From Oxalobacteraceae bacterium (lineage in GTDB: Bacteria > Pseudomonadota > Gammaproteobacteria > Burkholderiales > Burkholderiaceae_D): a DNA stretch of 64,000 nucleotides. The translations under genes and the position numbers were made by a program. Below the pieces are notes generated by a model that saw nothing but the letters and a program-made list of their open reading frames with translations, did no database searches and had not been told where the DNA came from. Shown one piece after another: positions 47,146 to 55,811 of this stretch (its first letter is position 1; every line of letters begins with the position of its first letter). The DNA lies in assembly GCA_027484285.1 (NCBI GenBank), contig JAIXTG010000329.1, positions 1 through 64,000 on the forward strand, in the 5' to 3' direction.

Positions 47146-47381
47146 GCGAACAGCGCAGCAACCTTCAGATCGCCACCCACCTTGATGCCAAGGCGCTGGG
47201 CTATTGCAATGCTGGCCTGCGCCGCTGGTTTCCGCGCGACGGCGTGACTTTCGATGATTTTCGCCAACAAGGCGTGACCACTGGCTGGCTTCGGGCCACC
47301 GGGGATGCGATGGCCATCCGGCTGGCCGAGCACGTTGAGCAGCAGGCCCTTTCTATAACGAACGAGGGAGCCAAGGCATGA
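47142..47381 (+). CDS. Small tail-region protein
   Basis: The 79-residue protein has AKALGYCNAGLRRWFPRDGV and a helical end. Overlaps both neighbours by 4 bases. It is found in this place between the small tail tip protein and the hub in related phages; function unknown. Confidence 0.6.
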   Translation: MSEQRSNLQIATHLDAKALGYCNAGLRRWFPRDGVTFDDFRQQGVTTGWLRATGDAMAIRLAEHVEQQALSITNEGAKA

Positions 47382-49600
47382 GCGGCGGCGGCAAAGGCAG
47401 CAAAAGTGTCACCGTCGGCTACCGCTACTACGCGGGAATGCATCTGGCGCTGTGCCACGGCCCGGTCGATTCGCTCAACAAGATCGTGGTCGGCGAGCGC
47501 ACGGCGTGGTCGGGGGCGCTGACGTCCAGTGGCCAGATTGCCATCAACCAGCCCGACCTGTTCGGCGGCGACGACCGCGAGGGCGGCATCGTCGGCGCCG
47601 TCGATCTGGTGATGGGCAACGCCTCGGACGGTCAGAACGACTACCTCGCCTCCAAGCTCGGCGCCAACGTACCGGCCTTCCGGGGAGTAGTGTCACTGGT
47701 GTTGCGTCAGCCGCAACTGTCGGCGATGAACCCTTACATCAAGCCGTGGAGCGCCGAGCTCACGCGGATCATCCGGCGATCCGACGGCTCGCCGCAGTGG
47801 TACTCGGACAAGGCGGCCATCGCCGGTGACATGAACCCGGCGCACATCATTTACGAGTGCCTGACCGATCGGACCTGGGGCCGGGGCTACAGCTCGGCCG
47901 AGATCGACGACGCCTCGTTCCGCGCCGCCGCCGACACGCTTTACGCCGAGAGCTTCGGCCTCTCGATCCTGTGGGACCAGCAGCAGGATATCGAGGCCTT
48001 CATCGAGCGCATCCTGCAGCACATCGACGGTTCGATCTACGTGAGCCCCCGCACCGGGCTGTTCACCTTGAAGCTGACCCGCGACGACTACGACCCGGCG
48101 ACGCTGCTGGAACTGAACCAGACCAACGTGATCCGACTGGAGTCCTTCGAGCGCACCTTGCCGGAGGAACTGGTCAATCAGGTCACGCTGTCCTATCACG
48201 ACCGCACGACCGACAAGAGTGTGTCGATCTCGGTGCAGGACATCGCCGGCATTGAACGGTCCCTGGGGGAAATCAAGGATGCCAAGGTCAGCTACGAGGG
48301 CGTGGCCAACGGCGCCTTAGCCGCACGCCTCGCAATGCGGGATCTGCGCCAGCTTTCGTCGACTCTGGCGAAGATCACGCTGGTGGCCAACCGCACGGCC
48401 GCCAGCCTCAACATCGGCGACGTGTTCAGATTCTCCTGGCCCGAGCTGCGGATCGAGCAATTGATCCTTCGGGTCGCGCAGATCAGCTACGGGACGCTGG
48501 CCGACGGCCGGGTGCGGATCACCTGCGTCGAGGACGTGTTCGGCCTGCCCGATGCCGTTTATCTCGCGCCCGCCGAGAGCGGCTGGGTCGATCCCCGGCA
48601 AGCGCCCATCGCCGCGAACTTCGTGTCGTTGAGCGAACTGCCGTACTGGACAATTGTTCATGAGATGACGGGCGAGTCGGCCGCCGCCCAGGCCGAGATT
48701 GATCCGAATGGCGGGTTCCTGTCCGTGTCGGCGGTGCGCCCCTCAGGTGCGGCGATCAACTACGCGGTGCTGACCCGGCAGGGATCGGCGGTCTTCGAGA
48801 AGATAGGCGTCGGTGATTTCATCCCGTCCTGCGTGCTGGCGAACGACATCGGGCAAACCGAGACGGTGCTGAACGTGCTCTACGGGGTCGATCTGGATCT
48901 GGTCACGCTCAACACCTACGCGCAGGTCGGCAGCGAGTTGGTCGCCGTGAAAGCGGTGAATGTGGCCGCCAGCACGGTGACGGTGGATCGGGGCGTGCTG
49001 GACACGGTACCGGCGAAGCATTCGGCCGGCGCCCGGCTGTACTTCGTCGAAGATGGGCAGTTCTACAACACGAGCCAATACCTGAGCGGTGAGACGGTGC
49101 AGACCAAGGTGCTGCCCGCCACCGGGATGGGCGTTCTGGCAGAGGCGTCGGCGCCGACGATCAGCTACATATTCGCCAAGCGGCAGATCCGCCCCTATCC
49201 ACCGGGGAAGTTTCGGGTCAACAACCTCGATTACAGCGTCAGCTACATCACCGGGGAGGTAACGGTCAGCTGGGCGCACCGCAGCCGGGTGCTGCAGACC
49301 GCCTATCTGGTGACGCAGGGGGAATCGAATATCGGGCCGGAACCCGGCACGACCTACACCGTGCGGATTTATGGCGAGGCGGGGACGCTCAAGCACACGG
49401 AAACAGGGCTGACCGGCACGAGCTGGACCTATCCGATGGCCACCGAAATCGCCGAGAGCGGCCTAAATCGCCCCCATGAAAAACTGACCGTCAAGGTCGA
49501 GGCAGTACGCGACGGCCACATCAGCTGGCAGGCCCAGCAAATCGACATCCCCGAGTGCCGGGGCTACGGGATGTTCTTCGGTGCAAGTTACGGGGAATGA
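47378..49600 (+). CDS. Tail tip hub / host-specificity protein (gpJ-like)
   Basis: The 740-residue protein has the phage tail hub pattern: VGYRYYAGMHLALCHGP at the start, NPAHIIYECLTDRTWGRGYS and fibronectin-like C-terminal strands (GEVTVSWAHRSR). It is likely the baseplate/receptor component. It ends 15 bases before the DUF2793 gene. Confidence 0.8.
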   Translation: MSGGGKGSKSVTVGYRYYAGMHLALCHGPVDSLNKIVVGERTAWSGALTSSGQIAINQPDLFGGDDREGGIVGAVDLVMGNASDGQNDYLASKLGANVPAFRGVVSLVLRQPQLSAMNPYIKPWSAELTRIIRRSDGSPQWYSDKAAIAGDMNPAHIIYECLTDRTWGRGYSSAEIDDASFRAAADTLYAESFGLSILWDQQQDIEAFIERILQHIDGSIYVSPRTGLFTLKLTRDDYDPATLLELNQTNVIRLESFERTLPEELVNQVTLSYHDRTTDKSVSISVQDIAGIERSLGEIKDAKVSYEGVANGALAARLAMRDLRQLSSTLAKITLVANRTAASLNIGDVFRFSWPELRIEQLILRVAQISYGTLADGRVRITCVEDVFGLPDAVYLAPAESGWVDPRQAPIAANFVSLSELPYWTIVHEMTGESAAAQAEIDPNGGFLSVSAVRPSGAAINYAVLTRQGSAVFEKIGVGDFIPSCVLANDIGQTETVLNVLYGVDLDLVTLNTYAQVGSELVAVKAVNVAASTVTVDRGVLDTVPAKHSAGARLYFVEDGQFYNTSQYLSGETVQTKVLPATGMGVLAEASAPTISYIFAKRQIRPYPPGKFRVNNLDYSVSYITGEVTVSWAHRSRVLQTAYLVTQGESNIGPEPGTTYTVRIYGEAGTLKHTETGLTGTSWTYPMATEIAESGLNRPHEKLTVKVEAVRDGHISWQAQQIDIPECRGYGMFFGASYGE

Positions 49601-49615
49601 CACAAGGAGAATGAC

Positions 49616-49969
49616 ATGGCAGCACTGCAAGGCCCGAACCTGGGCGTGAACTACGGTTGGACCGCCCGCGAGTCGGGCTGGAACACCGGAATGGATGCCA
49701 ACCTAAAGCTGCTGGACGCCGTGCTGCAGTTGTCGGTGAAGTCGCGGGCGCAAGCCACGCCGCCGTCCACGCCAACGAACGGCGACCGGTACATCGTGCC
49801 TGCTGCCGCCACTGGCGTGTGGGCAGGCAAAGCCAACCAGATCGCGGTGCGCATTGCCGATGCCTGGGAGTTCCACTCGCCCAAGATCGGCTGGCTTTGC
49901 TACATCGAGGACGAGGCCAAGCTCTCGGCCTACAAGTCCACTGGCTGGAGCGCAGGCATCGCCATCTGA
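49616..49969 (+). CDS. DUF2793 tail protein
   Basis: The 117-residue protein matches DUF2793: DANLKLLDAVLQLSV, then PTNGDRYIVPAAATGVWAG and WEFHSPKIGWLCYIED. Usually located at the end of tail modules, possibly part of a fibre or carbohydrate-binding tip. AAGGAGAATG-type site precedes the start. Confidence 0.88.
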   Translation: MAALQGPNLGVNYGWTARESGWNTGMDANLKLLDAVLQLSVKSRAQATPPSTPTNGDRYIVPAAATGVWAGKANQIAVRIADAWEFHSPKIGWLCYIEDEAKLSAYKSTGWSAGIAI

Positions 49970-49992
49970 TTTCCCATCTTCGTACCCACCAG

Positions 49993-50015
49993 AAACCCGC
50001 CCACGAGGCGGGTTT
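49993..50015 (+). terminator. Terminator after the tail operon
   Basis: AAACCCGCC/GGCGGGTTT stem with a 5-base loop followed by CGCATTT. The T run is imperfect but the stem is strong. Confidence 0.75.
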
Positions 50016-50034
50016 CGCATTTCTGGAGACCGCA

Positions 50035-50340
50035 ATGACCGAACCCGAACAACAACAGCCTGCGCTCGTCGAGAACATGCTCCTCTTGCGCCGCGAGGAC
50101 TTCGACGAACTGCTGGACCGCGCCGCTGAACGCGGAGCCGAGCGTGTCCTGACCCACCTTGGCCTGGAAAACGGCCACGCCGCACGCGACATCCGTGAGC
50201 TGCGCGACCTGCTCGAAGCCTGGCGCGATGCCCGCCGCACTGCGTGGCAAACCACCGTCAAGGTCATCACCACAGGCATCCTGGCCGCACTGCTAGTCGG
50301 TGCCGCCATCAAGTTGAAACTGATGGGAGGCCCGCAATGA
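50035..50340 (+). CDS. DUF6127-type small membrane protein of the lysis region
   Basis: The 101-residue protein has a charged helical start (LLRREDFDELLDRAAERGAE), RDIRELRDLLEAWRDARRTAW, then one C-terminal hydrophobic segment (TVKVITTGILAALLVGAAI). It matches the DUF6127 pattern. Place before the lysozyme suggests a holin or antiholin role. Confidence 0.75.
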   Translation: MTEPEQQQPALVENMLLLRREDFDELLDRAAERGAERVLTHLGLENGHAARDIRELRDLLEAWRDARRTAWQTTVKVITTGILAALLVGAAIKLKLMGGPQ

Positions 50341-50813
50341 TCGAGACACTGCTTGGTGGCCTCCTCGGCGGGGCATTCCGTCTTGCACCTGAAATCCTCA
50401 AATGGCTCGATCGTAAAGGCGAACGTGGCCACGAACTGGCGATGCAAGACAAGGCGCTGGAGTTCGAGAAACTGCGTGGCGCGCAGCGAATGTCGGAAAT
50501 CGGCGCGGGTGCCGACGCGGCATGGAACGTCGGAGCCATCGAAACCATGCGCGAAGCGGTTCGCACTCAGGGCGAGAAAACCGGTGTGCGCTGGGCCGAT
50601 GCGCTGAGCTCCAGCGTCCGCCCGGTCATCACCTACTGGTTCATGGCGCTGTACTGTGCGACCAAAACAGCAACAGTCGCCGCCGCTGTGACAGGTGGCA
50701 CAGGCTGGGGCGTTGCCATCCTGTATGCCTGGACGGAGGCAGACCAAGCCCTCTGGGCCGGGGTGCTGAACTTCTGGTTCCTCGGGCGCGTATTTGACCG
50801 GGTGCGGCCGTGA
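50337..50813 (+). CDS. Holin candidate
   Basis: The 158-residue protein has an N-terminal amphipathic part and C-terminal hydrophobic segments (VITYWFMALYCATKTATVAA and AGVLNFWFLGRVF). It overlaps the previous gene in ATGA and the lysozyme by 4 bases, so lysis timing is its likely role. The family resembles phage 3TM holins, but this is not certain. Confidence 0.7.
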   Translation: MIETLLGGLLGGAFRLAPEILKWLDRKGERGHELAMQDKALEFEKLRGAQRMSEIGAGADAAWNVGAIETMREAVRTQGEKTGVRWADALSSSVRPVITYWFMALYCATKTATVAAAVTGGTGWGVAILYAWTEADQALWAGVLNFWFLGRVFDRVRP

Positions 50814-51277
50814 TCGAGGTGCCGAAGGCGGCCATCGAACTGGCCAAGCGCTTTGAGGGATTCGAGCGTAAGGTGAAGCGCGGAATCGAGATCACTGCCG
50901 TTCCCTATATCTGCCCAGCAGGGTTCTGGACGATTGGGTACGGCCATCTCTGCGATCCCAAGCATTCGCCGATCACGGAGGCAGAAGCTGAGGTCTATCT
51001 GGCGCGCGACCTGCAATCGGCACTCGCCGCGACGCTGCGCTACTGCCCGGTGCTGGCCACAGAGCCAGAGAGCAGGCTCGCTGCCATCGTGGACTTCACG
51101 TTCAACCTCGGGGCGGGGCGGCTGCAGACCTCGACGCTGCGACGGCGGATCAACCAACGAGACTGGGGTGCAGCCGCAACAGAGCTGCGTCGATGGGTCT
51201 ATGGTGGCGGCAAAGTGCTGCCGGGACTCTTCGCGCGACGAGAGGCTGAAATTTCCTTACTGGACACCAAAGTGTAG
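50810..51277 (+). CDS. Phage lysozyme, glycoside hydrolase family 24
   Basis: The 155-residue muramidase shows RFEGFERKV with the catalytic glutamate, then PYICPAGFWTIGYGHLC, where Cys35-x5-Thr41 matches the [D/C]-x5-T part of the catalytic triad of GH24. About ten residues separate the two more than in T4 lysozyme. No signal or anchor sequence is seen, so release depends on a holin. GTG 50810 overlaps the upstream stop. No Rz/Rz1 spanin gene is visible. It is the last clear phage gene. Confidence 0.88.
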   Translation: MIEVPKAAIELAKRFEGFERKVKRGIEITAVPYICPAGFWTIGYGHLCDPKHSPITEAEAEVYLARDLQSALAATLRYCPVLATEPESRLAAIVDFTFNLGAGRLQTSTLRRRINQRDWGAAATELRRWVYGGGKVLPGLFARREAEISLLDTKV

Positions 51278-51358
51278 GGCATCGAGTTTCTGCGGCGCGA
51301 ATACTTCATGCATCCCATCGCTATTCTTTGCCGATCCCCAGAAGTCCTCAACTCCAGA

Positions 51359-52513
51359 TCAGGCGCCAGGTTGCAACTCCACGCGCACTTCCCGTGGTTT
51401 ACCGGCCCGCTCAACTGACAAGACCACAACATCTCCTACCTTTCGGTCGTCAAGCCGTGCGAGCAGTTTGGCGACATCGTCGACGGGAGCGCCGTCTATG
51501 CCTGTGATACGGTCTCCCGGCACGATGCCTTCGGGGCCAACGGTGATACCGCTCAGCCCCGCCTTTTGCGCCGCTGAGCCAGGGGCGACACGGAGCACAA
51601 ACACGCCTTGGGTACTGGTCAGTGCCTGCAATCGGCGGTTGAGCTGCTCGTCTACCTCGATCCCAAGCGCCGGACGGATGTATTTGCCGGTCTTGATGAG
51701 TTGTGGCACCACACGCATGACCGTGTCCACCGGCACGGCGAAGCCGATCCCAGCCGATGCACCGGAAGGGCTGTAGATCGCTGTGTTGATGCCGATCAGG
51801 CGGCCGGCCGAATCGAGCAACGGCCCACCCGAGTTGCCGGGGTTGATGGCGGCATCGGTTTGAATCAGGTGTTCGATGGTCACTCCGCCAGATTCCCCGG
51901 GCAGCGATCGATCGAGCGCGGACACGATGCCGTTGGTGAGTGTCCAATCCAGGCCGAAGGGGTTGCCGATGGCGAACACCTTTTGTCCCACCTTGAGGTC
52001 TGCGCTGGTGCCGACCGGAACGGCGGGCGGGCGCTGGAAACCGACGCCGATTTTGAGCACCGCGATATCGTGGGCCGGACTCACGCCGACCAGCGCGGCT
52101 TGGTAATCGCGGCCGTCGGCCAGTTTGACAGTGGCCTCCGACGCCCCCTGAATCACATGAAAGTTGGTAACGACATGACCGGCGTCATCCCAGATGAAAC
52201 CCGAACCCGTCCCGCGCGGCACGGAAAAGACGTTGCGCGTCCAGACATCTTGTACCAGTTGGGACGTCGTGATGTAGACCACCGATGCCCGGGATTTCTC
52301 GAACAGTTCGATGGTAGCCTGTTCGTCAGCGGCCAGATCGCCACGCGGCGTGACGGTGCGCTCAGCGGCTTGGCGCGGGCTGAACCAGGCCTCGATGGCG
52401 GGCAGGAACTGCCAGAACAGCATGAGTGCGGCAACGCACGCAGTGATGAAGAGCCACCGCCGGACGAAATGATCCGGAGCTGGGCGTTGTGGGTAAGGAT
52501 CGTGGTAAGCCAT
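51359..52513 (-). CDS. DegP/HtrA-type trypsin-like serine protease
   Basis: The 384-residue protein has an N-terminal membrane anchor (WLFITACVAALMLFWQFL), a trypsin-like domain with His (VTNFHVIQ), Asp (PAHDIAVL) and Ser (NPGNSGGP), and one C-terminal PDZ domain. It degrades misfolded envelope proteins. The start ATG 52513 was preferred to a longer frame that reads into the M48 remnant. It is close to a truncated M48 gene; a degP-like gene next to an M48 gene is known from transmissible stress-tolerance islands, so it may be cargo of one. Confidence 0.85.
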   Translation of the reverse strand: MAYHDPYPQRPAPDHFVRRWLFITACVAALMLFWQFLPAIEAWFSPRQAAERTVTPRGDLAADEQATIELFEKSRASVVYITTSQLVQDVWTRNVFSVPRGTGSGFIWDDAGHVVTNFHVIQGASEATVKLADGRDYQAALVGVSPAHDIAVLKIGVGFQRPPAVPVGTSADLKVGQKVFAIGNPFGLDWTLTNGIVSALDRSLPGESGGVTIEHLIQTDAAINPGNSGGPLLDSAGRLIGINTAIYSPSGASAGIGFAVPVDTVMRVVPQLIKTGKYIRPALGIEVDEQLNRRLQALTSTQGVFVLRVAPGSAAQKAGLSGITVGPEGIVPGDRITGIDGAPVDDVAKLLARLDDRKVGDVVVLSVERAGKPREVRVELQPGA

Positions 52514-52536
52514 GGCGGGGGTTCCTTTCGAGTGAT

Positions 52537-53379
52537 TTAGCGCCAAAGGCCGCTCAGGCCCCGGCGTGGCGGGCGCATCGGGGCGAACGACCTTGGCGCG
52601 AGATATTCCGTTTGGAACGGCAGGGCCTGCGATGGCTGAGGCGCCAACGCCATCAGGCGCGCGATACGATCCTCTGTCGCCGGATGCGTGCGCAACCAGG
52701 ACGGTTCGGGATTCCCCCAGCCGGGCAACAACCAGGCTCGCCACGAGCGGCTCACCCGCTCGATCTTCGCCAGCGCCGAGGCGAGCCCGTGCGGATCTCC
52801 CGTCAGCTCTACTGCCATCCGGTCGGCATCGAACTCTCGCACACGTGACAGACCCAACTGTGCGAGCAGTGCCAGTTGCGGCGAAGCGGCCAACAACAGT
52901 AAGCCAATCCAGTTAATTTCTGCTGCACCGACCAGCAAGACTGGAATACTGATCAGGAGCGCGACCTGACCCAACAACGCCAGCAGGTTCGTGAGCCGGC
53001 TGATCGAATCGGCCAAGCCCATGACACGAAGATCTTCTTGAGCGATGTGCGCGACTTCATGCGCCAGCACGGCTTGCAGTTCGCGCATACTCAGGCTGCG
53101 GAGCAGGCCATCGGTGAGGGCAATGGAGGCAAGGCGCCTGGAGCCGGTGGCAAAGGCATTGACGATGTCGCTGGGCACATAGTACGGAACCGGCGTGTTC
53201 GGCAATCCTGCGCGAGCTGCGAGCGCTCGCAGCAACGACCAGATTGCGGGGGCTTCATCAGGGCGCAAGGGACGGGCGCCATACAGACGCAAGGTCATCG
53301 CGGAGGCGGCGACAGGTTCGATCAGCAGGGTCAATGCGCATGTTGCCAGTGCCAGCCAAAGGCCAATCTCGCCGAACAG
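52537..53379 (-). pseudogene. M48-family (HtpX-like) metallopeptidase, 5' part replaced
   Basis: The frame encodes an M48 protease with zinc motif LAHEVAHIAQ, two upstream hydrophobic segments (LALATCALTLLI) and a C-terminal peptidase part. Upstream of about 53379 it is replaced in frame by part of a GGDEF gene. The core residues look intact, but the natural N terminus and start are missing, so activity is doubtful. Confidence 0.75.
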
Positions 53380-53673
53380 GATACGTTCGGCGATGAGGGC
53401 CGCGGCCGACTGGTTGGCTCCCATTGCAATCACGACGAACTCGTCGCCTGCCAGGCGCGCCAGGGTTTCCTCCTCTCGCAATGCGGCCTGAAACCGCCGG
53501 GCGATCTCGATGAGCGCCCGGTCGCCGATGGCGTGCCCCTGGGTGTCGTTGATCTCCTTGAAGCGGTCGAGATCCAAAAACAGAAGCGCCACCCGCTGTC
53601 CGTGGCGCTGGGCGCTCGCCAGCGCTTGCTTGAGCCGATCCAGGAACAACGCCCGGTTGGGCAGGCCCTGCAA
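53380..53673 (-). pseudogene. GGDEF domain fragment fused to the M48 remnant
   Basis: The stretch encodes LPNRALFLDRLKQAL, VALLFLDLDRFKEIND and LAGDEFVVIAMG, the core of a diguanylate cyclase domain with an A-for-G change in the GGDEF motif. It lacks both the N-terminal sensor part and the C-terminal end and joins the M48 frame after ALIAERI. It is a recombination remnant. Confidence 0.75.
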
Positions 53674-53689
53674 CGTGGTGGTGCGGGAG

Positions 53690-53830
53690 GACACGCCGGG
53701 GCTGAGCACCGTCGCGTTCATCGATCCGCAAACCATGGTCGCGTTGAGCGGCAACCCACAGGTGCGCGAGGTGGCCGATGACGCCGCGGCGCGGCTGGCT
53801 CGCGTGCGCGAACGCCTGGCGGCGGGATGA
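53690..53830 (+). pseudogene. Possible C-terminal fragment of an unknown gene
   Basis: A plus-strand frame ending at 53830 encodes TVAFIDPQTMVALSGNP and a helical end (DDAAARLARVRERLAAG) with protein-like codon use. Its upstream part is lost in the GGDEF fragment. The parent gene is not recognised. Confidence 0.35.
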
Positions 53831-53846
53831 GGAACGCGGACCGGCG

Positions 53847-54515
53847 TCAGCGGCTCAGCACCCACTTCGCCAGCGTATCCAGCTCGGCCGGCGTCAGTCC
53901 CGGGTACGGCGGCATCGGCACCGTGCCCCACTTGCCGGCGCCGCCCGCGCGGATGTTGGCGGCCACCTGCTGCAGCGCATCGGCCTTGCCGGCGTATTTC
54001 GCCGCGACCTCCTTGAACGCAGGGCCCACGACCTTCTGCTCGACGGCGTGACAAGCGGTGCAATTGTTGGCCTTCAGCAGCGCTTCGGGCTGCAGCGACG
54101 CAGCGGTAGTGGGGGTTGCCGGTGCAGCGGTCTTCGGGGGCGGCGCGGCGGCCACCATGGCGGGTGCCGGTGTGGCAGCGGTGGTCTGCTCGGCGCCGTA
54201 GGTCTTGACGAGGTAGTCGACCATTGCCGGAATGTCCTCGTCGGAGAAGGGCGCACCGAACGGGTGTTTCATCTTCTTCACCGTGGCTTCCCAGTAGCTG
54301 CGCGGGGAGGTGGACGGCTGGTACTGCACATATTGCGCCGAATGACAGGTCATGCAGTTCTGCTGCACCAGCCGGTAGCCCGGCAGCTCGCTGGGCTTGT
54401 ATGCGGCCGTCTCAGCGGGCAGCGTGATGTCCAGCGCGAAAGCGGCAGGCAGCGCGGCCGTCGCCGATATGATCCCCACGAGAACGCGCAGGCAGTAACG
54501 TTGTTTTGTGCTCAT
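53847..54515 (-). CDS. Di-heme cytochrome c, SorB-like subunit
   Basis: The 222-residue protein has a signal peptide (LVGIISATAALPAAFA) and two heme-binding sites, CMTCH and CTACH, with a Pro/Ala linker between two cytochrome domains. It lies 11 bases downstream of the SorA-like gene and is its likely electron acceptor in sulfite oxidation. A second heme domain makes it larger than the mono-heme SorB of Starkeya. Confidence 0.8.
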   Translation of the reverse strand: MSTKQRYCLRVLVGIISATAALPAAFALDITLPAETAAYKPSELPGYRLVQQNCMTCHSAQYVQYQPSTSPRSYWEATVKKMKHPFGAPFSDEDIPAMVDYLVKTYGAEQTTAATPAPAMVAAAPPPKTAAPATPTTAASLQPEALLKANNCTACHAVEQKVVGPAFKEVAAKYAGKADALQQVAANIRAGGAGKWGTVPMPPYPGLTPAELDTLAKWVLSR

Positions 54516-54526
54516 GCCTGTTCTCC

Positions 54527-55774
54527 TCATGCCGCGACGACGCGCGTGGTCTCGACGACGTTGCGCATGTAGCCGGCCGGGTTCCACAACGCGGACAGCG
54601 GCTGGCTTTGACCGATGCGGTTGACCGCGCGCACCTTCAGTTCATGAGCGCCTCGCTTGCTCGGCTTGAAGGCCACACTCCACTCGCGGAAGGAATACTT
54701 GCCCAAATCCTTGCCGAGCCGGGCTTCCGTCCAGGTGTGTCCACCATCGGCGGAGAAGGCGACTTCGGTGATGCCGAAGCCGCCGTCGAAGGCAATGCCG
54801 CGCACCACCGTCTCGCGCCCAACGCGCACCTTGTCGCCGTCGCGCAGGCTGGTGATGAACGAGCGCACGTTGAACCGGTTGATAGGCACGGTCTTGGCTG
54901 GCGCCTTGCCCGGCTCCACGCAGGCGCAGGCGTTGTCGGGAATGCGGTAGGCCGTACTCATCCAGAACCCGTCGAACGCCTTGTCCAGCACTTGAATGTC
55001 GGACAGGTGCTTGACCCAGTAGGTGCCGTAATGGCCGGGAACGATCAGCCGGACCGGATAGCCGTTGAGCATCGGCAGGTCCTCGCCATTCATCGCCCAG
55101 GCCAGCATCACCTCGCCGTCGAGCGCGTGGTCGACCGCGAGCGCCTTGACGAAGTCCGGGCTCTCGCCTTGCAGCGGCGGATGGTCCAGGCCATTGAAGC
55201 TCACCTGCACGGCACCGGCCTGCACGCCGGCCTTCTCCAACACTTTCTTCAGCGGCACCCCTGTCCAGCGTGCGTTGCCCATCGCGCCATTGGACAGCTG
55301 GCCGCCGTTGGCGCGCGGCGTGAAATGCCCGCGGCTGTTGCCGGAGCACTGGTTGACCGCCACCAGCTCCACCGGGTCGGCCAGACGCTTCAGGTCGTCC
55401 AGCGACAGCTCCAGCGGCGTGTTGACCTTGCCGCCCACGCGCAGCCGATAGCTTTGCGGATCGATCGAGGTGGGAATGCCGCTCCAGTGGTAGCGCACGA
55501 AGAACGCGTCGTTGGGCGTGATGACGCCTTCGTTGAAGACCGAAAACGGCGTCTCCAGCTGCGGCGGCCGGCTGGTCAGCAGGATCAGCGGGCGCTTCTG
55601 CGGAAAGGCCACCAACTCGCGCTCGCCATTGTCGAACGGCAACACGACGCGACCCGCAGTCGCCGCAAGCGCCTCGGCGGTCGGACCCATCAGGCCGGCA
55701 CCGGCGCCGATGGCGCCCAAGGTCTTCAGCACACGGCGGCGCGCAGGCCAGGGGGGGATGTCGTCACGCTCCAT
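54527..55774 (-). CDS. sorA: Sulfite dehydrogenase, molybdopterin subunit (SorA-like)
   Basis: The 415-residue protein of the sulfite oxidase family has a Tat signal (RRRVLKTLGAIGAG), the molybdenum-cofactor cysteine in NQCSGNSRG, FFVRYHWSGIP, and a C-terminal dimerisation domain (FSADGGHTWTEARL). It oxidises sulfite to sulfate in the periplasm and passes electrons to the cytochrome encoded next. Substrate assignment rests on family and neighbour. Confidence 0.85.
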   Translation of the reverse strand: MERDDIPPWPARRRVLKTLGAIGAGAGLMGPTAEALAATAGRVVLPFDNGERELVAFPQKRPLILLTSRPPQLETPFSVFNEGVITPNDAFFVRYHWSGIPTSIDPQSYRLRVGGKVNTPLELSLDDLKRLADPVELVAVNQCSGNSRGHFTPRANGGQLSNGAMGNARWTGVPLKKVLEKAGVQAGAVQVSFNGLDHPPLQGESPDFVKALAVDHALDGEVMLAWAMNGEDLPMLNGYPVRLIVPGHYGTYWVKHLSDIQVLDKAFDGFWMSTAYRIPDNACACVEPGKAPAKTVPINRFNVRSFITSLRDGDKVRVGRETVVRGIAFDGGFGITEVAFSADGGHTWTEARLGKDLGKYSFREWSVAFKPSKRGAHELKVRAVNRIGQSQPLSALWNPAGYMRNVVETTRVVAA

Positions 55775-55811
55775 GTTTGTCTCCTTCTTCGAGTAGATGG
55801 GAAACCGCGCC

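Noticed and set aside
51278-51358. Right attachment site of the prophage
   Set aside because: The gap between lysozyme and degP-like genes would suit it, but no direct repeat shared with 157-559 or 1339-1353 was found by eye, so no site is annotated.
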